This document shows, piece after piece, positions 48,970 through 59,580 of a stretch of 64,000 nt of DNA (positions are counted from its first letter, which is position 1; every line of letters starts with the position of its first letter). The notes under the pieces are model-generated. The model had not been told where the DNA came from. It did not search any database and saw nothing but the letters and a program-made list of their open reading frames with translations. The stretch spans positions 253,472 to 317,471 of the forward strand of contig NZ_CP046208.1 in assembly GCF_012570365.1 (NCBI RefSeq), written 5' to 3'. The translations under genes and the position numbers were made by a program. This stretch comes from Enterobacteriaceae endosymbiont of Donacia clavipes. GTDB taxonomy: Bacteria; Pseudomonadota; Gammaproteobacteria; Enterobacterales; Enterobacteriaceae.

Positions 48970-50637
48970 TTATATATTTTTTTTATAATTCTGATATGAT
49001 TTTTTAAATTTAGGCATTAAAATAAAATTTATTTTTTTGTTTAAAATTTTAATATTTTTAGTATATTGAATAATATTTTTTTTAATTTTTGAATTTAATT
49101 CAACAGTAGAATAATAAGTAAATAATTTAATGTTTCCAATATTATTACTTTTAATTTTAAATTCGTTAATAATTGCTCCTACAACATGACGAATTTCTAA
49201 ATTATCTTTTTTACCTATATTAATACGATATATATCCATATAATTTTGTTTTTTTTTATATCTTTTTGTATACTTATTTTGAATAAAATTTATTTTTTTA
49301 TAAAATTTTTTTCTATCATATAATGAATCAGGAGGTAAAATTAAAGGTTTTTTCCCTTGTGCCATTTTTAATAAAATAATCATTAATGTTTCTTGATTTA
49401 TATTACTTTGAATAATTATTTTAGATAAAATATCTTTATATTTTTTTAAATCAATATTATTTATTTCTTTTTGTATTTTTAGAATAAATTTTTCTAGTCT
49501 TTTTTGACATAAAATTTTAGAATTTGGTAATAATATTTCATTAATATTACATTTAATTCTACGTTCGATATTTTTTAGTAATCTTTTTTCTCTATATTCG
49601 ATAAATGTTAAAGATTTACCCTGTCTACCTGCTCTTCCTGTTCTACCTATACGGTGAATATATGATTCTATATCCATAGGAATATCATAATTTATGACTA
49701 AATTAATTTTATCAACATCTAAACCTCTAGCTGCTATATCAGTAGCGATTAAAATTTTTAATTTACCATTTCGAAATTTTTCTAAAGTTTGTTCTCTATT
49801 ATTTTGTTTCATATCACCATTTAATGGTGCACTATTATAACCAAATTGTTTTAATTTATCTGATATTTCAATTGTTGATGTTTTCATTTTAACAAATATC
49901 AAAACTGCATCAAAATTTTCAGTTTCTAAAAATTTCATTAAAGCTTCTATTTTTTTACCATATATTATCCAATAAGTTTGTTTAATATCAGGAATAGTTT
50001 TAATATTTGTTTTTATAAATATTTCATACGGATGAATCATAAATTTTTTAGTTATATTTTTTATTCTTTTTGGCATTGTTGCGGAAAATAATGATGTTTG
50101 ACGTTTTTTAGGTATTGTAGATAATATTTTTTCTACATCTTCAATAAAACCCATTCTTAACATTTCATCAGCTTCATCTATAACTAAACTACTTAATTTT
50201 GTTAAATTAACAGTTTTTCTTCTAATATGATCTAATAAACGTCCTGGAGTAGCTATAATAATTTGTACTCCCAAACGTAAATTTTTTAATTGTATATGAT
50301 ATGATTGCCCTCCATATAATGATACAATATTTATACCGTGAATATATTTTGCAAAAATAGATGTAGCTTCTGCTACTTGTATGGTTAATTCTCTTGTAGG
50401 TGTTAAAATTAATACTTGTGTTTTTTTACTAGATAAATTTAAATTATTTAATAAAGGTAATATAAATGCTGCCGTTTTACCACTTCCTGTTTGTGCTATT
50501 CCTAAAACATCTTTACCTAATAATAAATAAGGAATACATTTTTTTTGTATTGGCGAAGGTTTTAAATATCCTTTATTATTTAATGATTTTAGAATAAATT
50601 TATTTAAACCAAATTTTGCAAAAGTAATATTAGTCAT
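48970..50637 (-). CDS. deaD: ATP-dependent RNA helicase DeaD (CsdA), C-terminally trimmed
   Basis: DEAD-box helicase aiding ribosome assembly and mRNA turnover, especially in the cold. It has the Q motif and Walker A AQTGSGKT (48-55), PTRELTIQ, DEAD at 154-157, SAT (185-187), GRLLDHIRR, and HRIGRTGRAGRQG in the second RecA domain. A C-terminal RNA-binding domain (LEIRHVVGAIINEFKI) is kept, but the basic tail of the 629-residue E. coli protein is lost (555 here). In E. coli nlpI lies between pnp and deaD; here only a 254-base gap remains. Confidence 0.96.
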   Translation of the reverse strand: MTNITFAKFGLNKFILKSLNNKGYLKPSPIQKKCIPYLLLGKDVLGIAQTGSGKTAAFILPLLNNLNLSSKKTQVLILTPTRELTIQVAEATSIFAKYIHGINIVSLYGGQSYHIQLKNLRLGVQIIIATPGRLLDHIRRKTVNLTKLSSLVIDEADEMLRMGFIEDVEKILSTIPKKRQTSLFSATMPKRIKNITKKFMIHPYEIFIKTNIKTIPDIKQTYWIIYGKKIEALMKFLETENFDAVLIFVKMKTSTIEISDKLKQFGYNSAPLNGDMKQNNREQTLEKFRNGKLKILIATDIAARGLDVDKINLVINYDIPMDIESYIHRIGRTGRAGRQGKSLTFIEYREKRLLKNIERRIKCNINEILLPNSKILCQKRLEKFILKIQKEINNIDLKKYKDILSKIIIQSNINQETLMIILLKMAQGKKPLILPPDSLYDRKKFYKKINFIQNKYTKRYKKKQNYMDIYRINIGKKDNLEIRHVVGAIINEFKIKSNNIGNIKLFTYYSTVELNSKIKKNIIQYTKNIKILNKKINFILMPKFKKSYQNYKKNI

Positions 50638-50891
50638 TAATATATATACCTCTTAAATATATTTTTTTTAAAAAATAAAAAATTAATAATTTATATAATA
50701 ATTAAAATTGCTAATATATAAGATTATAAATATCTAATTGTAATTATGTTTAAAAACATAATTACAAATATTAATAATTAATTTTTATAAATTAATATAT
50801 TAATTACTATTTATATTTTGAATATATAATTATCAAATAATTTATATTATTTTTTTAATAAATTTTTTATAAAACATAAATATTATTAAAA

Positions 50892-52988
50892 TTAAATTTT
50901 ATTATTAGCAGCTTTAATACTTAATCTTATTCTTCCTTGTTTATCAATTTCAATAACTTTAACCATTACATTTTGTAATACTTGTAAATAATCACTAACT
51001 TTATTTACATGTTTATTAACAATTTGAGAAATATGTACTAATCCTTCTTTACCATTTCCTATAGAAATAAAAGCACCGAATTCAACAATACGAATAACTT
51101 TACCATTATAAATTTTTCCAATTATTATATCTGCTGTAATTTCTTCTATACGACGAATTGCAAATTTAATTTTTTCGTTATTTTTAGCTGCTATTTTTAT
51201 AATTCCACTATCTTCTATTTCAATAATTGTATCAGTTTCTTCTGTTAAAGCTCTAATAACAGAACCACCTTTGCCTATCATATCTTTAATTTTTTTTGGG
51301 TTAATTTTAATTGTATGAATTCTTGGTGCAAATTCTGAAATATTTTTTCTAGGTAAACTAATAGTTTTTTTCATTATTTCTAAAATATGTAATCTAGCTA
51401 ATTTTGCTTGTTTTAGAGCTAATTTAATAATTTTATAAGTTATGCCTTCTATTTTCATATCCATTTGTAATGCAGTAATTCCTTTTTTAGTACCTGCAAC
51501 TTTAAAATCCATATCACCTAAATGATCTTCATCACCTAAAATATCTGATAATATTATAAAATTATCATTTTCTTTAATTAAACCCATTGCTATCCCAGCA
51601 ACAGCATTTTTTATAGGAATACCTGCATCCATCATAGCTAAAGAAGCACCACATACTGAAGCCATTGAAGAAGAACCGTTAGATTCTGTTATTTCTGATA
51701 CAATTCGTATTGTATAAGGAAAATTATCCATATTAGGCATTACTGATATTAATGATTTTTTTGCTAAATTACCATGGCCAATTTCACGTCTTTTAGGATT
51801 ACTAATAATACCAATTTCACCAACAGAATAAGAAGGAAAATTATAATGAAATAGAAAATTATCTATTTTATTATCAATTAAATTATCTAAAGATTGAGCA
51901 TCTCTAGCAGTACCTAATGTTACTGTAACTAAAGCTTGTGTTTCTCCACGTGTAAATAAAGCTGAACCATGTGTTCTAGGAAGAATTCCTGTACGTACAT
52001 CTATACTACGTATCATATCATTTTCACGACCATCAATTCTAAGATTCTTATTAATAATATTTTCTCGTACTATTTTTTTTTCTAACTCATAGAAAATTTC
52101 ATTTATATGATTAACCGGTATATTTTCGTATTCTTTTTCTTCTTTTATTAATTCAATAACTCTTAATTTAATTAAGTCAATTTGATTAATTCTATTTTGT
52201 TTTTCTTTAATACTATACGCTTTGATTAAATCTTTTTGTGATAAAAAAATAATTTTTTGTTTAAGATTTTTATTAATAGGATATAAAATCCATTTTTTAT
52301 TATTTTTTTTAACCTTATTAGATAAATGAATAATATTATCAATTAATTTTTGTTGTTTATTATGACCATATATTATTGCATTTAAAATTTGTTTTTCAGT
52401 TAATAAATTAGATTTGGCTTCTACCATTAAAATAGCTTTTTTTGTACTAGTAACAATTAAATCTAATTCACTATTTTGCATTTCTTTTATATTAGGATTT
52501 AATACATATTTTTTATTAATATAACCAATACGAGCAGTTCCAAATGTACCATTAAAAGGAATTCCAGATAAATTTAAAACAGTGGATGCTCCAATAATAG
52601 CTACAATATCCGGATTAATTTCAGGATTTACAGACATAACGGTAGCAATAATTTGTACTTCATTTAAAAAACCTTTTTTAAATAAAGGTCTTATAGGACG
52701 ATCTATTAAACGAGAAATTAATATTTCTCCTTCACTAGGACGTCCTTCTCTACGAAAAAAATTACCAGGAATACGACCAGCAGCATATAATTTTTCTTGA
52801 TAATATACTGATAGTGGGAAAAAATTTTGTTCTGGAATTACTTTTTTATCTACTACCATTGTTACAAAAACAGCTGTATCATCAATACTAACCATTACAG
52901 ATGATGTTGCTTGTCTAGCTATCATTCCTGTTTCAATAGTTACAGTATTATTACCATAACGAAATTTATGAATAATGGGATTTAACAA
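50892..52988 (-). CDS. pnp: Polyribonucleotide nucleotidyltransferase (PNPase)
   Basis: Phosphorolytic 3'-5' exoribonuclease, a trimer made of two RNase PH domains per subunit followed by KH and S1 domains. It contains [51 protein letters not shown], the catalytic-core [17 protein letters not shown] motif [15 protein letters not shown] and S1 [18 protein letters not shown] start at the TTG at 52988: it gives the family N-terminus MLNPI and has AAAGGA at an ideal 8 bases. An ATG at 52997 directly abuts that site and is less likely. Length is 698 (E. coli 711). It is followed by deaD. Confidence 0.97.
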   Translation of the reverse strand: MLNPIIHKFRYGNNTVTIETGMIARQATSSVMVSIDDTAVFVTMVVDKKVIPEQNFFPLSVYYQEKLYAAGRIPGNFFRREGRPSEGEILISRLIDRPIRPLFKKGFLNEVQIIATVMSVNPEINPDIVAIIGASTVLNLSGIPFNGTFGTARIGYINKKYVLNPNIKEMQNSELDLIVTSTKKAILMVEAKSNLLTEKQILNAIIYGHNKQQKLIDNIIHLSNKVKKNNKKWILYPINKNLKQKIIFLSQKDLIKAYSIKEKQNRINQIDLIKLRVIELIKEEKEYENIPVNHINEIFYELEKKIVRENIINKNLRIDGRENDMIRSIDVRTGILPRTHGSALFTRGETQALVTVTLGTARDAQSLDNLIDNKIDNFLFHYNFPSYSVGEIGIISNPKRREIGHGNLAKKSLISVMPNMDNFPYTIRIVSEITESNGSSSMASVCGASLAMMDAGIPIKNAVAGIAMGLIKENDNFIILSDILGDEDHLGDMDFKVAGTKKGITALQMDMKIEGITYKIIKLALKQAKLARLHILEIMKKTISLPRKNISEFAPRIHTIKINPKKIKDMIGKGGSVIRALTEETDTIIEIEDSGIIKIAAKNNEKIKFAIRRIEEITADIIIGKIYNGKVIRIVEFGAFISIGNGKEGLVHISQIVNKHVNKVSDYLQVLQNVMVKVIEIDKQGRIRLSIKAANNKI

Positions 52989-53067
52989 AATAAACATCCT
53001 TTAAAAAAATTTAATATTAAGATAAATCTAAATTTTAAAAAATTTATAAATAATATTAAAAACATAT

Positions 53068-53337
53068 TTATTTTTTTAATCTTAAATCTTTAATTAATAT
53101 ATTAAAATCATGTAATTTTTTTCTTTTAAAATAATTTAATAATTTTCTACGTTGTGATATCATGTGCAGAAGTCCTCTACGACTGTGATGATCTTTTTTA
53201 TGTATATTAAAATGTTTATGTAAGTAATTAATTTTAAATGTTAATAAAGCTATTTGTATTTTTGTTGAACCCTTGTCCTTAGAATTTATTTTGTATTTTT
53301 TTATAATTTTTTCTTTTTTTTCTTTATTAAAATACAT
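53068..53337 (-). CDS. rpsO: 30S ribosomal protein S15
   Basis: Primary central-domain 16S rRNA-binding protein. The 89 residues equal the family length. It contains GSTKIQIALLTFKINYLHKH, DHHSRRGLLHMISQRRKLL and a short basic C-terminus. The rpsO-pnp neighbourhood is that of E. coli. Whether the E. coli RNase III site upstream of pnp survives is not visible in this AT-rich gap. Confidence 0.97.
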   Translation of the reverse strand: MYFNKEKKEKIIKKYKINSKDKGSTKIQIALLTFKINYLHKHFNIHKKDHHSRRGLLHMISQRRKLLNYFKRKKLHDFNILIKDLRLKK

Positions 53338-53382
53338 AATTTACTCCAATAAATTATCTATAAATGTATATAATTATAAAAT

Positions 53383-54333
53383 TTAAATAAAATTTATTAA
53401 TTTGTATTTTGTTATATAACCTTCATTATTAATTTTACAAACACCTATTAAATTAAATGAATTAATTTCAAATATACGAAATTTTTTTTGTTTTTTTACA
53501 AAAGAAACAACTTTTATTTTTTTTCCATTTTTAATATTATTTATCAAAGTATATGACAAATATAATTTAGGTAAGTAATGTATCATATAATTAATTGGTA
53601 ATAATAATTTATCTATTAAAAAAATATTCAGTTTATTATTTTTATAATTTTGAATTAAAATTTTTAGTTGTTCAATTGTTATAACATTTTTATGTAAAAT
53701 AGAAATATGAGATATTTGAATTCTACGTAATTTTATTATATGTGCTCCACAATTTAATTCATCTCCTAATTTATCAATAATACTACGTATATAAGTTCCT
53801 TTGGAGCAATTAATTTTTAATTTAATTTTATTTTCATAAAATTTTAGTAATTTAATATAATAAATTAAAATTTTTCTTTTTTTAAGATGGGAAAAATTAA
53901 TTCCTAATCTAGCATATTTATAGAGAGGTATGCCTTTATATTTAAGAGCAGAATACATAGGAGGAATTTGTATATTTTTTCCTTTAAAAGAATTTATTTT
54001 TTTAAGAATATTTTTCTTATTCACATAAATATCTTTTTTTTGGATAAGAATACCATCTTTATCAGCAGTATTAGTTTTTTCACCTAAAAGAGCTGTAACT
54101 ATGTAAATTTTATTTGCATTTATTAAATAACTAGTAAATTTAGTATATGCTCCTAAACAAATTGGTAATAACCCACTTGCTAGTGGATCTAAAGTACCTG
54201 TATGACCTGCTTTTTTTGCCCTAAAAATAATTTTAATATATTGAAGAAGTTTATTTGATGTAAAACCTATAGATTTATCAAGTAATAATAAACCATTTAC
54301 ATTACGTTTTTTTATTTTTTTTAACATATACAA
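53383..54333 (-). CDS. truB: tRNA pseudouridine(55) synthase
   Basis: Makes pseudouridine 55 in the T-loop of tRNAs. The 316 residues (E. coli 314) include NGLLLLDKSIGFTSN, AGHTGTLDPLASGLLPICLG with the catalytic Asp of the TLD motif, IPPMYSALKYKGIPLYKYAR and CSKGTYIRSIIDKLG. The C-terminal PUA-like region is AT-drifted. It lies between rbfA and rpsO as in E. coli. An ATG two codons in is an alternative start. Confidence 0.96.
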   Translation of the reverse strand: MYMLKKIKKRNVNGLLLLDKSIGFTSNKLLQYIKIIFRAKKAGHTGTLDPLASGLLPICLGAYTKFTSYLINANKIYIVTALLGEKTNTADKDGILIQKKDIYVNKKNILKKINSFKGKNIQIPPMYSALKYKGIPLYKYARLGINFSHLKKRKILIYYIKLLKFYENKIKLKINCSKGTYIRSIIDKLGDELNCGAHIIKLRRIQISHISILHKNVITIEQLKILIQNYKNNKLNIFLIDKLLLPINYMIHYLPKLYLSYTLINNIKNGKKIKVVSFVKKQKKFRIFEINSFNLIGVCKINNEGYITKYKLINFI

Positions 54334-54362
54334 TTAATTATATCATAATTTTTATTATATAA

Positions 54363-54716
54363 TTAAGTATTTTTTTTAATATTAATTAAAAGATTATTAA
54401 TATATTTTCCTTCTTTTAAAGAAAGATCTAAAAAAAATTTAAGTTTTGGTATTTTCCGTAAATTTATTTTATTTTTAAGTATATGTCTAATATATTCTGT
54501 AATATTATTTAAATAATAAAGTGAATTTTGTTTATTATTTATTTTTTCTTCTTTATACGGTAGAATTATAAAAATTTTTGCATATGAAAAATCTTTTGAT
54601 ATTAATACATCAGTAATAGTACTAAATCTATTTATTCTTATATCACTAATATTATTTTGTAGTATTTTTGCTATTTGTTTTTTTAATTCATATGAAATAC
54701 GTAAATTTCGATACAA
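54363..54716 (-). CDS. rbfA: Ribosome-binding factor A (TTG start)
   Basis: Small-subunit assembly factor that binds near the 16S 5' helix. The 117 residues form a KH-type fold with LRISYELKKQIAKILQNNI, ISKDFSYAKIFI and RKIPKLKFFLDLSLKEGKYI. The start is a TTG at 54716: GGAGG lies immediately upstream with proper spacing and no ATG is available in frame. The disordered C-terminal tail of the 133-residue E. coli protein is missing. It lies between infB and truB. Confidence 0.94.
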   Translation of the reverse strand: MYRNLRISYELKKQIAKILQNNISDIRINRFSTITDVLISKDFSYAKIFIILPYKEEKINNKQNSLYYLNNITEYIRHILKNKINLRKIPKLKFFLDLSLKEGKYINNLLINIKKNT

Positions 54717-54765
54717 AAAACCTCCATTTTACTATTTTATAGTATATTAAATTAATTTATGATTA

Positions 54766-57090
54766 TTATTTTTTTGTAATTTCAGTTTTTTCAAAAATTT
54801 TTATTTTATCTCCTATTTGAATATTATTAAAATTTTTAATACTAATACCACATTCCATACCATTACGTACTTCATTAACATTTTCTTTAAATCTTCTTAA
54901 AGAATCAAGAATTCCTTGATAAATAATATTTTTATCTCTTAATAATTTCATCAAATTATTACGTTTAATAATACCATATGTAACTATACATCCAGCTATA
55001 ATACCTATTTTAGGGATAGTGAAAATACTTCTTACTTCTGCTAGTCCTAATAATTTTTCTTTATATTCTGGTAATAAAAGATTTTTTATATATTTTTTCA
55101 TATCATCTATTAGATTATATATAATAGAAAAATATTTAATTTTTATTTTTTCTTTTTTTATTAAACTTTTAGCAATATTATTTGCTTTAATATTAAAAGC
55201 AATAATAATAACATTATTTTTATTACTAGCCATTGCAAATGATATATCTGTTTCCGTGATTTCTCCTACTCCTGAATTAATAATTTTTATATGAATTTTT
55301 TCATTAGATAAATTAATTAATGTATCTTTAACCGCCTCTACAGAACCTTGTACATCTCCTTTTAATAAAATATTTATTTCATGAATATTTTTATTATTAT
55401 CGTTTAAATCTAAAAATATTTTTTTAAATTGTTTTTGTTTTTTTTCTAATTTAATTTCACGATACTTATTTTTTCGATATAATGCTACTTCTTTAGCTTT
55501 TTTTTCATTATTTACTTCTATTAAAATATCACCAGCATATGGTATTTCGGATAAACCTAAAATTTTAATAGGAGTAGAAGGTCCTGCTTGAAGTATATTT
55601 TCTCCTTTAAAATTAATTAATCCTTTAATTTTCCCATAAGTATATCCACATAGTACTATATTTCCTTTTGTTAATACTCCTTCTTTTATTAAAATATTAG
55701 CTATAGGTCCTTTTCCTTTATCTAAATAAGAATCAATAACAATTCCTTGTGCCATACCCTTATTATTTGCTTTTAATTCTAATATTTCAGCTTGTAATAT
55801 AATGGCATTTAATAAATTATTAATACCTTCACCTGTTTTAGCAGAAACATTAATAAAAATATTATCGCCACCCCATTCTTCAGGTATAATATTATATCTA
55901 CTTAAATCACTTTTTATTTTTTTAAAATTTGAAATTTTTTTATCTATTTTATTAATAGCAACTATAATAGATACTTTTGTTTTTCTTGCATGTTTTATTG
56001 CTTCTATAGTTTGAGGCATAACTCCATCATCAGCTGCAATAACTAATATAATTATATCTGTAATTTGTATACCTCTTAACCTCATAGAGGTAAAAGATTT
56101 ATGTCCTGGAGTGTCAATAAATGTTATATTTTTATTGTTAAATTTTATTTCATAAGCATTTATATATTGAGTTATTCCGCCAATTTCTTTTAAAGCAACA
56201 TTACTAGAAAAAATATAATCTAATAATGAAGTTTTTCCATGATCTACATGCCCCATAATTGTTACTATTGGAGATCTTGTTTCTGGTTTTATGTCAATAT
56301 TATTTGTATTATTAATCAATAATTTTTCTATATCATTTTCGCGACGTAATATAACTTTATGACCCATTTCTTCCGCTATTAATTGTGCAGTTTCTTGTTT
56401 TAAATATTGATTAACATCAAAAATTTTTTCTCCCATATTTATTATAATTTTCATTAATTTTGAACTTTTAATTGCCATTTTATTAGATAATTCTATTATA
56501 CTGATAGTTTCGTTAATAATAATATTGCGATTAATATTTTTAATAGGTTTATGAAAATTTTGATATAACTTAGAAGAATTTAATTTATATTTTTTGTAAG
56601 TATTATTTTTTTTATTATTTTTATTATTTTTAGAATTTAATTTATATTTTTTTTTTTTATATATTTTTTTATTAAAAATATCATTATTTATGTTTTTATT
56701 TTTTAAATTTTTCTGAATATAATATTTTTTATTTTTATTTATTTTTTTTTTGTTTAATTCTAAATATTTTTTCTTTTTATGATCTGTAATATTTTTTATA
56801 TTATTTATAAATAAATTTTTTTTTTTATTTATAATTTTTATTGATTTTTTTTTACCTTTATTATTATTTACATATGAAATATCACGTGTTTTTTTTTTAA
56901 AATTTAATAATTTTAAATTTTTTATTTTTTTATTTTTTAAATATGTTAAAAAAATTTTTTTTTCTTCTATATTAACTATATCATTTTCTAATTTAGAAAT
57001 ACCATTATCAGAAAAATATTTTATTATATTTTTTACTGAAATTTTAATTTCATTAGCTAATGATTTTATAGTTATAACAGCATCTATCAT
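54766..57090 (-). CDS. infB: Translation initiation factor IF-2
   Basis: GTPase that places fMet-tRNA in the ribosomal P site. Domain order: IF2N domain at 1-52 (VITIKSLANEIKISVKNIIK), a Lys/Asn-rich linker about 55-190 that has drifted to low complexity, the second IF2N-like part, then the G domain with GHVDHGKT (280-287), DTPGHKSF and NKID, and C-terminal domains with the fMet-tRNA-binding segment. The 774 residues are shorter than E. coli IF2 (890), the loss being in the linker. GAGGAG lies 8 bases before the ATG. It follows nusA by 29 bases. Confidence 0.97.
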   Translation of the reverse strand: MIDAVITIKSLANEIKISVKNIIKYFSDNGISKLENDIVNIEEKKIFLTYLKNKKIKNLKLLNFKKKTRDISYVNNNKGKKKSIKIINKKKNLFINNIKNITDHKKKKYLELNKKKINKNKKYYIQKNLKNKNINNDIFNKKIYKKKKYKLNSKNNKNNKKNNTYKKYKLNSSKLYQNFHKPIKNINRNIIINETISIIELSNKMAIKSSKLMKIIINMGEKIFDVNQYLKQETAQLIAEEMGHKVILRRENDIEKLLINNTNNIDIKPETRSPIVTIMGHVDHGKTSLLDYIFSSNVALKEIGGITQYINAYEIKFNNKNITFIDTPGHKSFTSMRLRGIQITDIIILVIAADDGVMPQTIEAIKHARKTKVSIIVAINKIDKKISNFKKIKSDLSRYNIIPEEWGGDNIFINVSAKTGEGINNLLNAIILQAEILELKANNKGMAQGIVIDSYLDKGKGPIANILIKEGVLTKGNIVLCGYTYGKIKGLINFKGENILQAGPSTPIKILGLSEIPYAGDILIEVNNEKKAKEVALYRKNKYREIKLEKKQKQFKKIFLDLNDNNKNIHEINILLKGDVQGSVEAVKDTLINLSNEKIHIKIINSGVGEITETDISFAMASNKNNVIIIAFNIKANNIAKSLIKKEKIKIKYFSIIYNLIDDMKKYIKNLLLPEYKEKLLGLAEVRSIFTIPKIGIIAGCIVTYGIIKRNNLMKLLRDKNIIYQGILDSLRRFKENVNEVRNGMECGISIKNFNNIQIGDKIKIFEKTEITKK

Positions 57091-57119
57091 GCTGTCTACT
57101 CCTCTATTTTAATAATCAA

Positions 57120-58616
57120 TTACGTATTATTTTTTTTATTAAACCAACAAATATTTCGTGCAGACATAATTATTTTTCCAGCTTTTGACTCATCTAAATT
57201 ATCTATATCAGATATATCTTCAATACTTTGTTCTGCTAAATTTTCAATAGTTAAGATTCCTTTATTTATTAATAATTCAGATAATTTTTTATCAATTCCT
57301 TTTAATTGAAATAAATTATTTTTAAATTTTTCATGATTATTTTTTATTAAAGATAAATTATTATTAATATTTTTGGCTAATTTTTTAAGTTTTTTTAAAT
57401 CATTAATTTTTAAATTAAAATTATTAGTTATTTTATATAATTTATTTATTGGAATTAATATTAATTCTTCAAAAGAAGATATTTTCCCATCTTCAACTAT
57501 TGTTTTTGATAATTTATATTCAATATTTAAATATTTTATAAACATTTCTATAATATTATTTTTTTTTTTCTTATATTTATGACATAAATTATTTTTTGTC
57601 ATAATATTTAATTCCCAGCCACTTAATTGTGATGCTAAACGAATATTTTGTCCGTTTCTACCAATAGCTTGAGCTAAATTATTTTCCTTAACTATAATAT
57701 CTATAATATGTTTTTTTTTATTTAAGATGATTGATGATATTTCAGCAGGAGACATAGCGTTAATAATAAATTTTTCAGGATCAGAATCCCAGAGTACAAT
57801 ATCAATACGTTCTCCATTTAATTCATTAGAAATTGCTTGTACTCTAGCACCTCTCATTCCAACACAAGCGCCTACAGGATCAATTCTTTTATCATTTGTT
57901 TTTACAGCAATTTTAGCTCTGGATCCTGGATCTCTTACAACACCTTTAATTTCGATTAATCCTTCTGCTATTTCTGGAACTTCAATATAAAATAACTCAA
58001 CCAACATTTGTATTTTAGATCTACTTAGAAATAATTGTGTTTCTTTAACATTTTCTTTAATATAAAAAAGTAAACCCCTTATTCTATCTCCTAATCTAAA
58101 ATTTTCTCTTGGTAACATATCAGAACGTAAAATAATAGCATTAATACTATGTCCTAAATCTAAATTTAGATGTTTTCTATTTACTTTTTTAACTATTGCA
58201 CTTAATATTTTTCCTTCTTTTTTTTTAAATTTAGCAATAATAATAGCTTTTTCTGCTTCTCTTACTTTATGTACTATAACTTGTTTTGCAGCTTGAGTAG
58301 TAATACGATTAAAATTAATAGATTTAATTTGGTCATAAATATAATCACCTAATTTTAAATTATTATCTTCAATACGAGCTGCATCTAAAGTAATTTCTTT
58401 AGTAGGATAATTAACTTTTTTAACAATTAACCATTTTCTGAAAGTATTAAAATTTCCATTTTTACGATCAATATTTACAAATACTTCTATATCTTGTTCA
58501 TATTTTTTTTTTGTAGCACTTACTAAAGCACTTTCCATTGCTTCAAATATTTTTTCACGAGGTAAAGATTTTTCATTTGAAACTGCTTCAATAACAGCTA
58601 ATATTTCTTTATTCAT
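57120..58616 (-). CDS. nusA: Transcription elongation/termination factor NusA
   Basis: Binds RNA polymerase and modulates pausing, termination and antitermination. The 498 residues (E. coli 495) hold the N-terminal polymerase-binding domain ([20 protein letters not shown]), an S1 domain, and KH1/KH2 domains with [20 protein letters not shown] and [17 protein letters not shown]. Two C-terminal acidic repeats include [25 protein letters not shown] precedes the ATG. rimP, which precedes nusA in E. coli, is absent from the 258-base gap upstream. Confidence 0.98.
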   Translation of the reverse strand: MNKEILAVIEAVSNEKSLPREKIFEAMESALVSATKKKYEQDIEVFVNIDRKNGNFNTFRKWLIVKKVNYPTKEITLDAARIEDNNLKLGDYIYDQIKSINFNRITTQAAKQVIVHKVREAEKAIIIAKFKKKEGKILSAIVKKVNRKHLNLDLGHSINAIILRSDMLPRENFRLGDRIRGLLFYIKENVKETQLFLSRSKIQMLVELFYIEVPEIAEGLIEIKGVVRDPGSRAKIAVKTNDKRIDPVGACVGMRGARVQAISNELNGERIDIVLWDSDPEKFIINAMSPAEISSIILNKKKHIIDIIVKENNLAQAIGRNGQNIRLASQLSGWELNIMTKNNLCHKYKKKKNNIIEMFIKYLNIEYKLSKTIVEDGKISSFEELILIPINKLYKITNNFNLKINDLKKLKKLAKNINNNLSLIKNNHEKFKNNLFQLKGIDKKLSELLINKGILTIENLAEQSIEDISDIDNLDESKAGKIIMSARNICWFNKKNNT

Positions 58617-58874
58617 CCTAGTTATCCTTAAATATTAAATTATTAAATTAGAAAACTAGATTATATTCAAAGATTATTACTTATATTAGCAATATGAATG
58701 TATTTTTTTAATAAAAATAATAATTATTGAAATAACTATTCATATAGACTAATTTCATTCATTCAAAAATTTTAATAATAAGTAAATATATATATAAAAT
58801 AATCTTATATATTAATTATATTATCCATACTATAAAAACAGCATTACTTAAGGAATCAATATAAATGTGATATT

Positions 58875-58951
<77 letters not shown>

Positions 58952-59007
58952 TCTATAGTAAATATATATATGATATGTTAAAAATAAAAATAATGCAATA
59001 TTAATTT

Positions 59008-59099
59008 TGGTACCGAAGACGGGATTTGAACCCGCAAACCCAAAATAATAGGGCACTACCACCTCAAGGTAGCGTGTTTACCAATTTCACCACCTCGGT
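59008..59099 (-). tRNA. leuU: tRNA-Leu (anticodon GAG), CCA encoded
   Basis: 92-base class II tRNA including an encoded CCA. Acceptor ACCGAGG/CTTCGGT (A1-T72 where E. coli has G-C), anticodon stem-loop CTACCTTGAGGTGGTAG. The variable arm is closed by GCCC/GGGT-type pairs around an AT loop. It lies between secG and metY as in E. coli. Confidence 0.95.
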
Positions 59100-59110
59100 A
59101 AATAAAATTA

Positions 59111-59389
59111 TTACTTATTATTATACTTTGTTATATTAATTTGTTGCGTTGTCTTTTTTTTATATTTTTTTACATTAATATTATTTAATAATAAACTGAT
59201 AATAAAAAATAAAGACGTTAATATAATAATTAACCTAGTTAATATTTTATTTGAAATATTTGTATTAAAAGGTGATTTTATACTATTTGATGATGAACTA
59301 ATATCTATTTCATTATTATCTTGAAACATAATAACACTAATTAAAATAATTGTAATCAAAATAAATAAAATCAATAATAACTTATACAT
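59111..59389 (-). CDS. secG: Protein translocase subunit SecG
   Basis: Auxiliary membrane subunit of SecYEG that assists SecA-driven export. The 92 residues (E. coli 110) form two membrane segments: about residues 3-22 (LLLILFILITIILISVIMFQ) and 50-70. The second contains LTRLIIILTSLFFIISLLLN, the best conserved part of the family. The C-terminal tail is shortened. It lies upstream of the tRNA-Leu gene, the E. coli order; folP and glmM, normally between ftsH and secG, are missing. Confidence 0.92.
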   Translation of the reverse strand: MYKLLLILFILITIILISVIMFQDNNEIDISSSSNSIKSPFNTNISNKILTRLIIILTSLFFIISLLLNNINVKKYKKKTTQQINITKYNNK

Positions 59390-59580
59390 AAAGTATTAAT
59401 AAATAACATTCCAATTCAATATTAATTAACATTATTATATAATAATAAGTATTAATTACAATATAAATTTATATTTTATATAAAAAAATATTTTTTATTT
59501 TTTAAATCTTTAATTAAAAGACATTAATTTTATAAAATATTATTTATTTATATATAATAAATATTATTATTATTTTTTTT

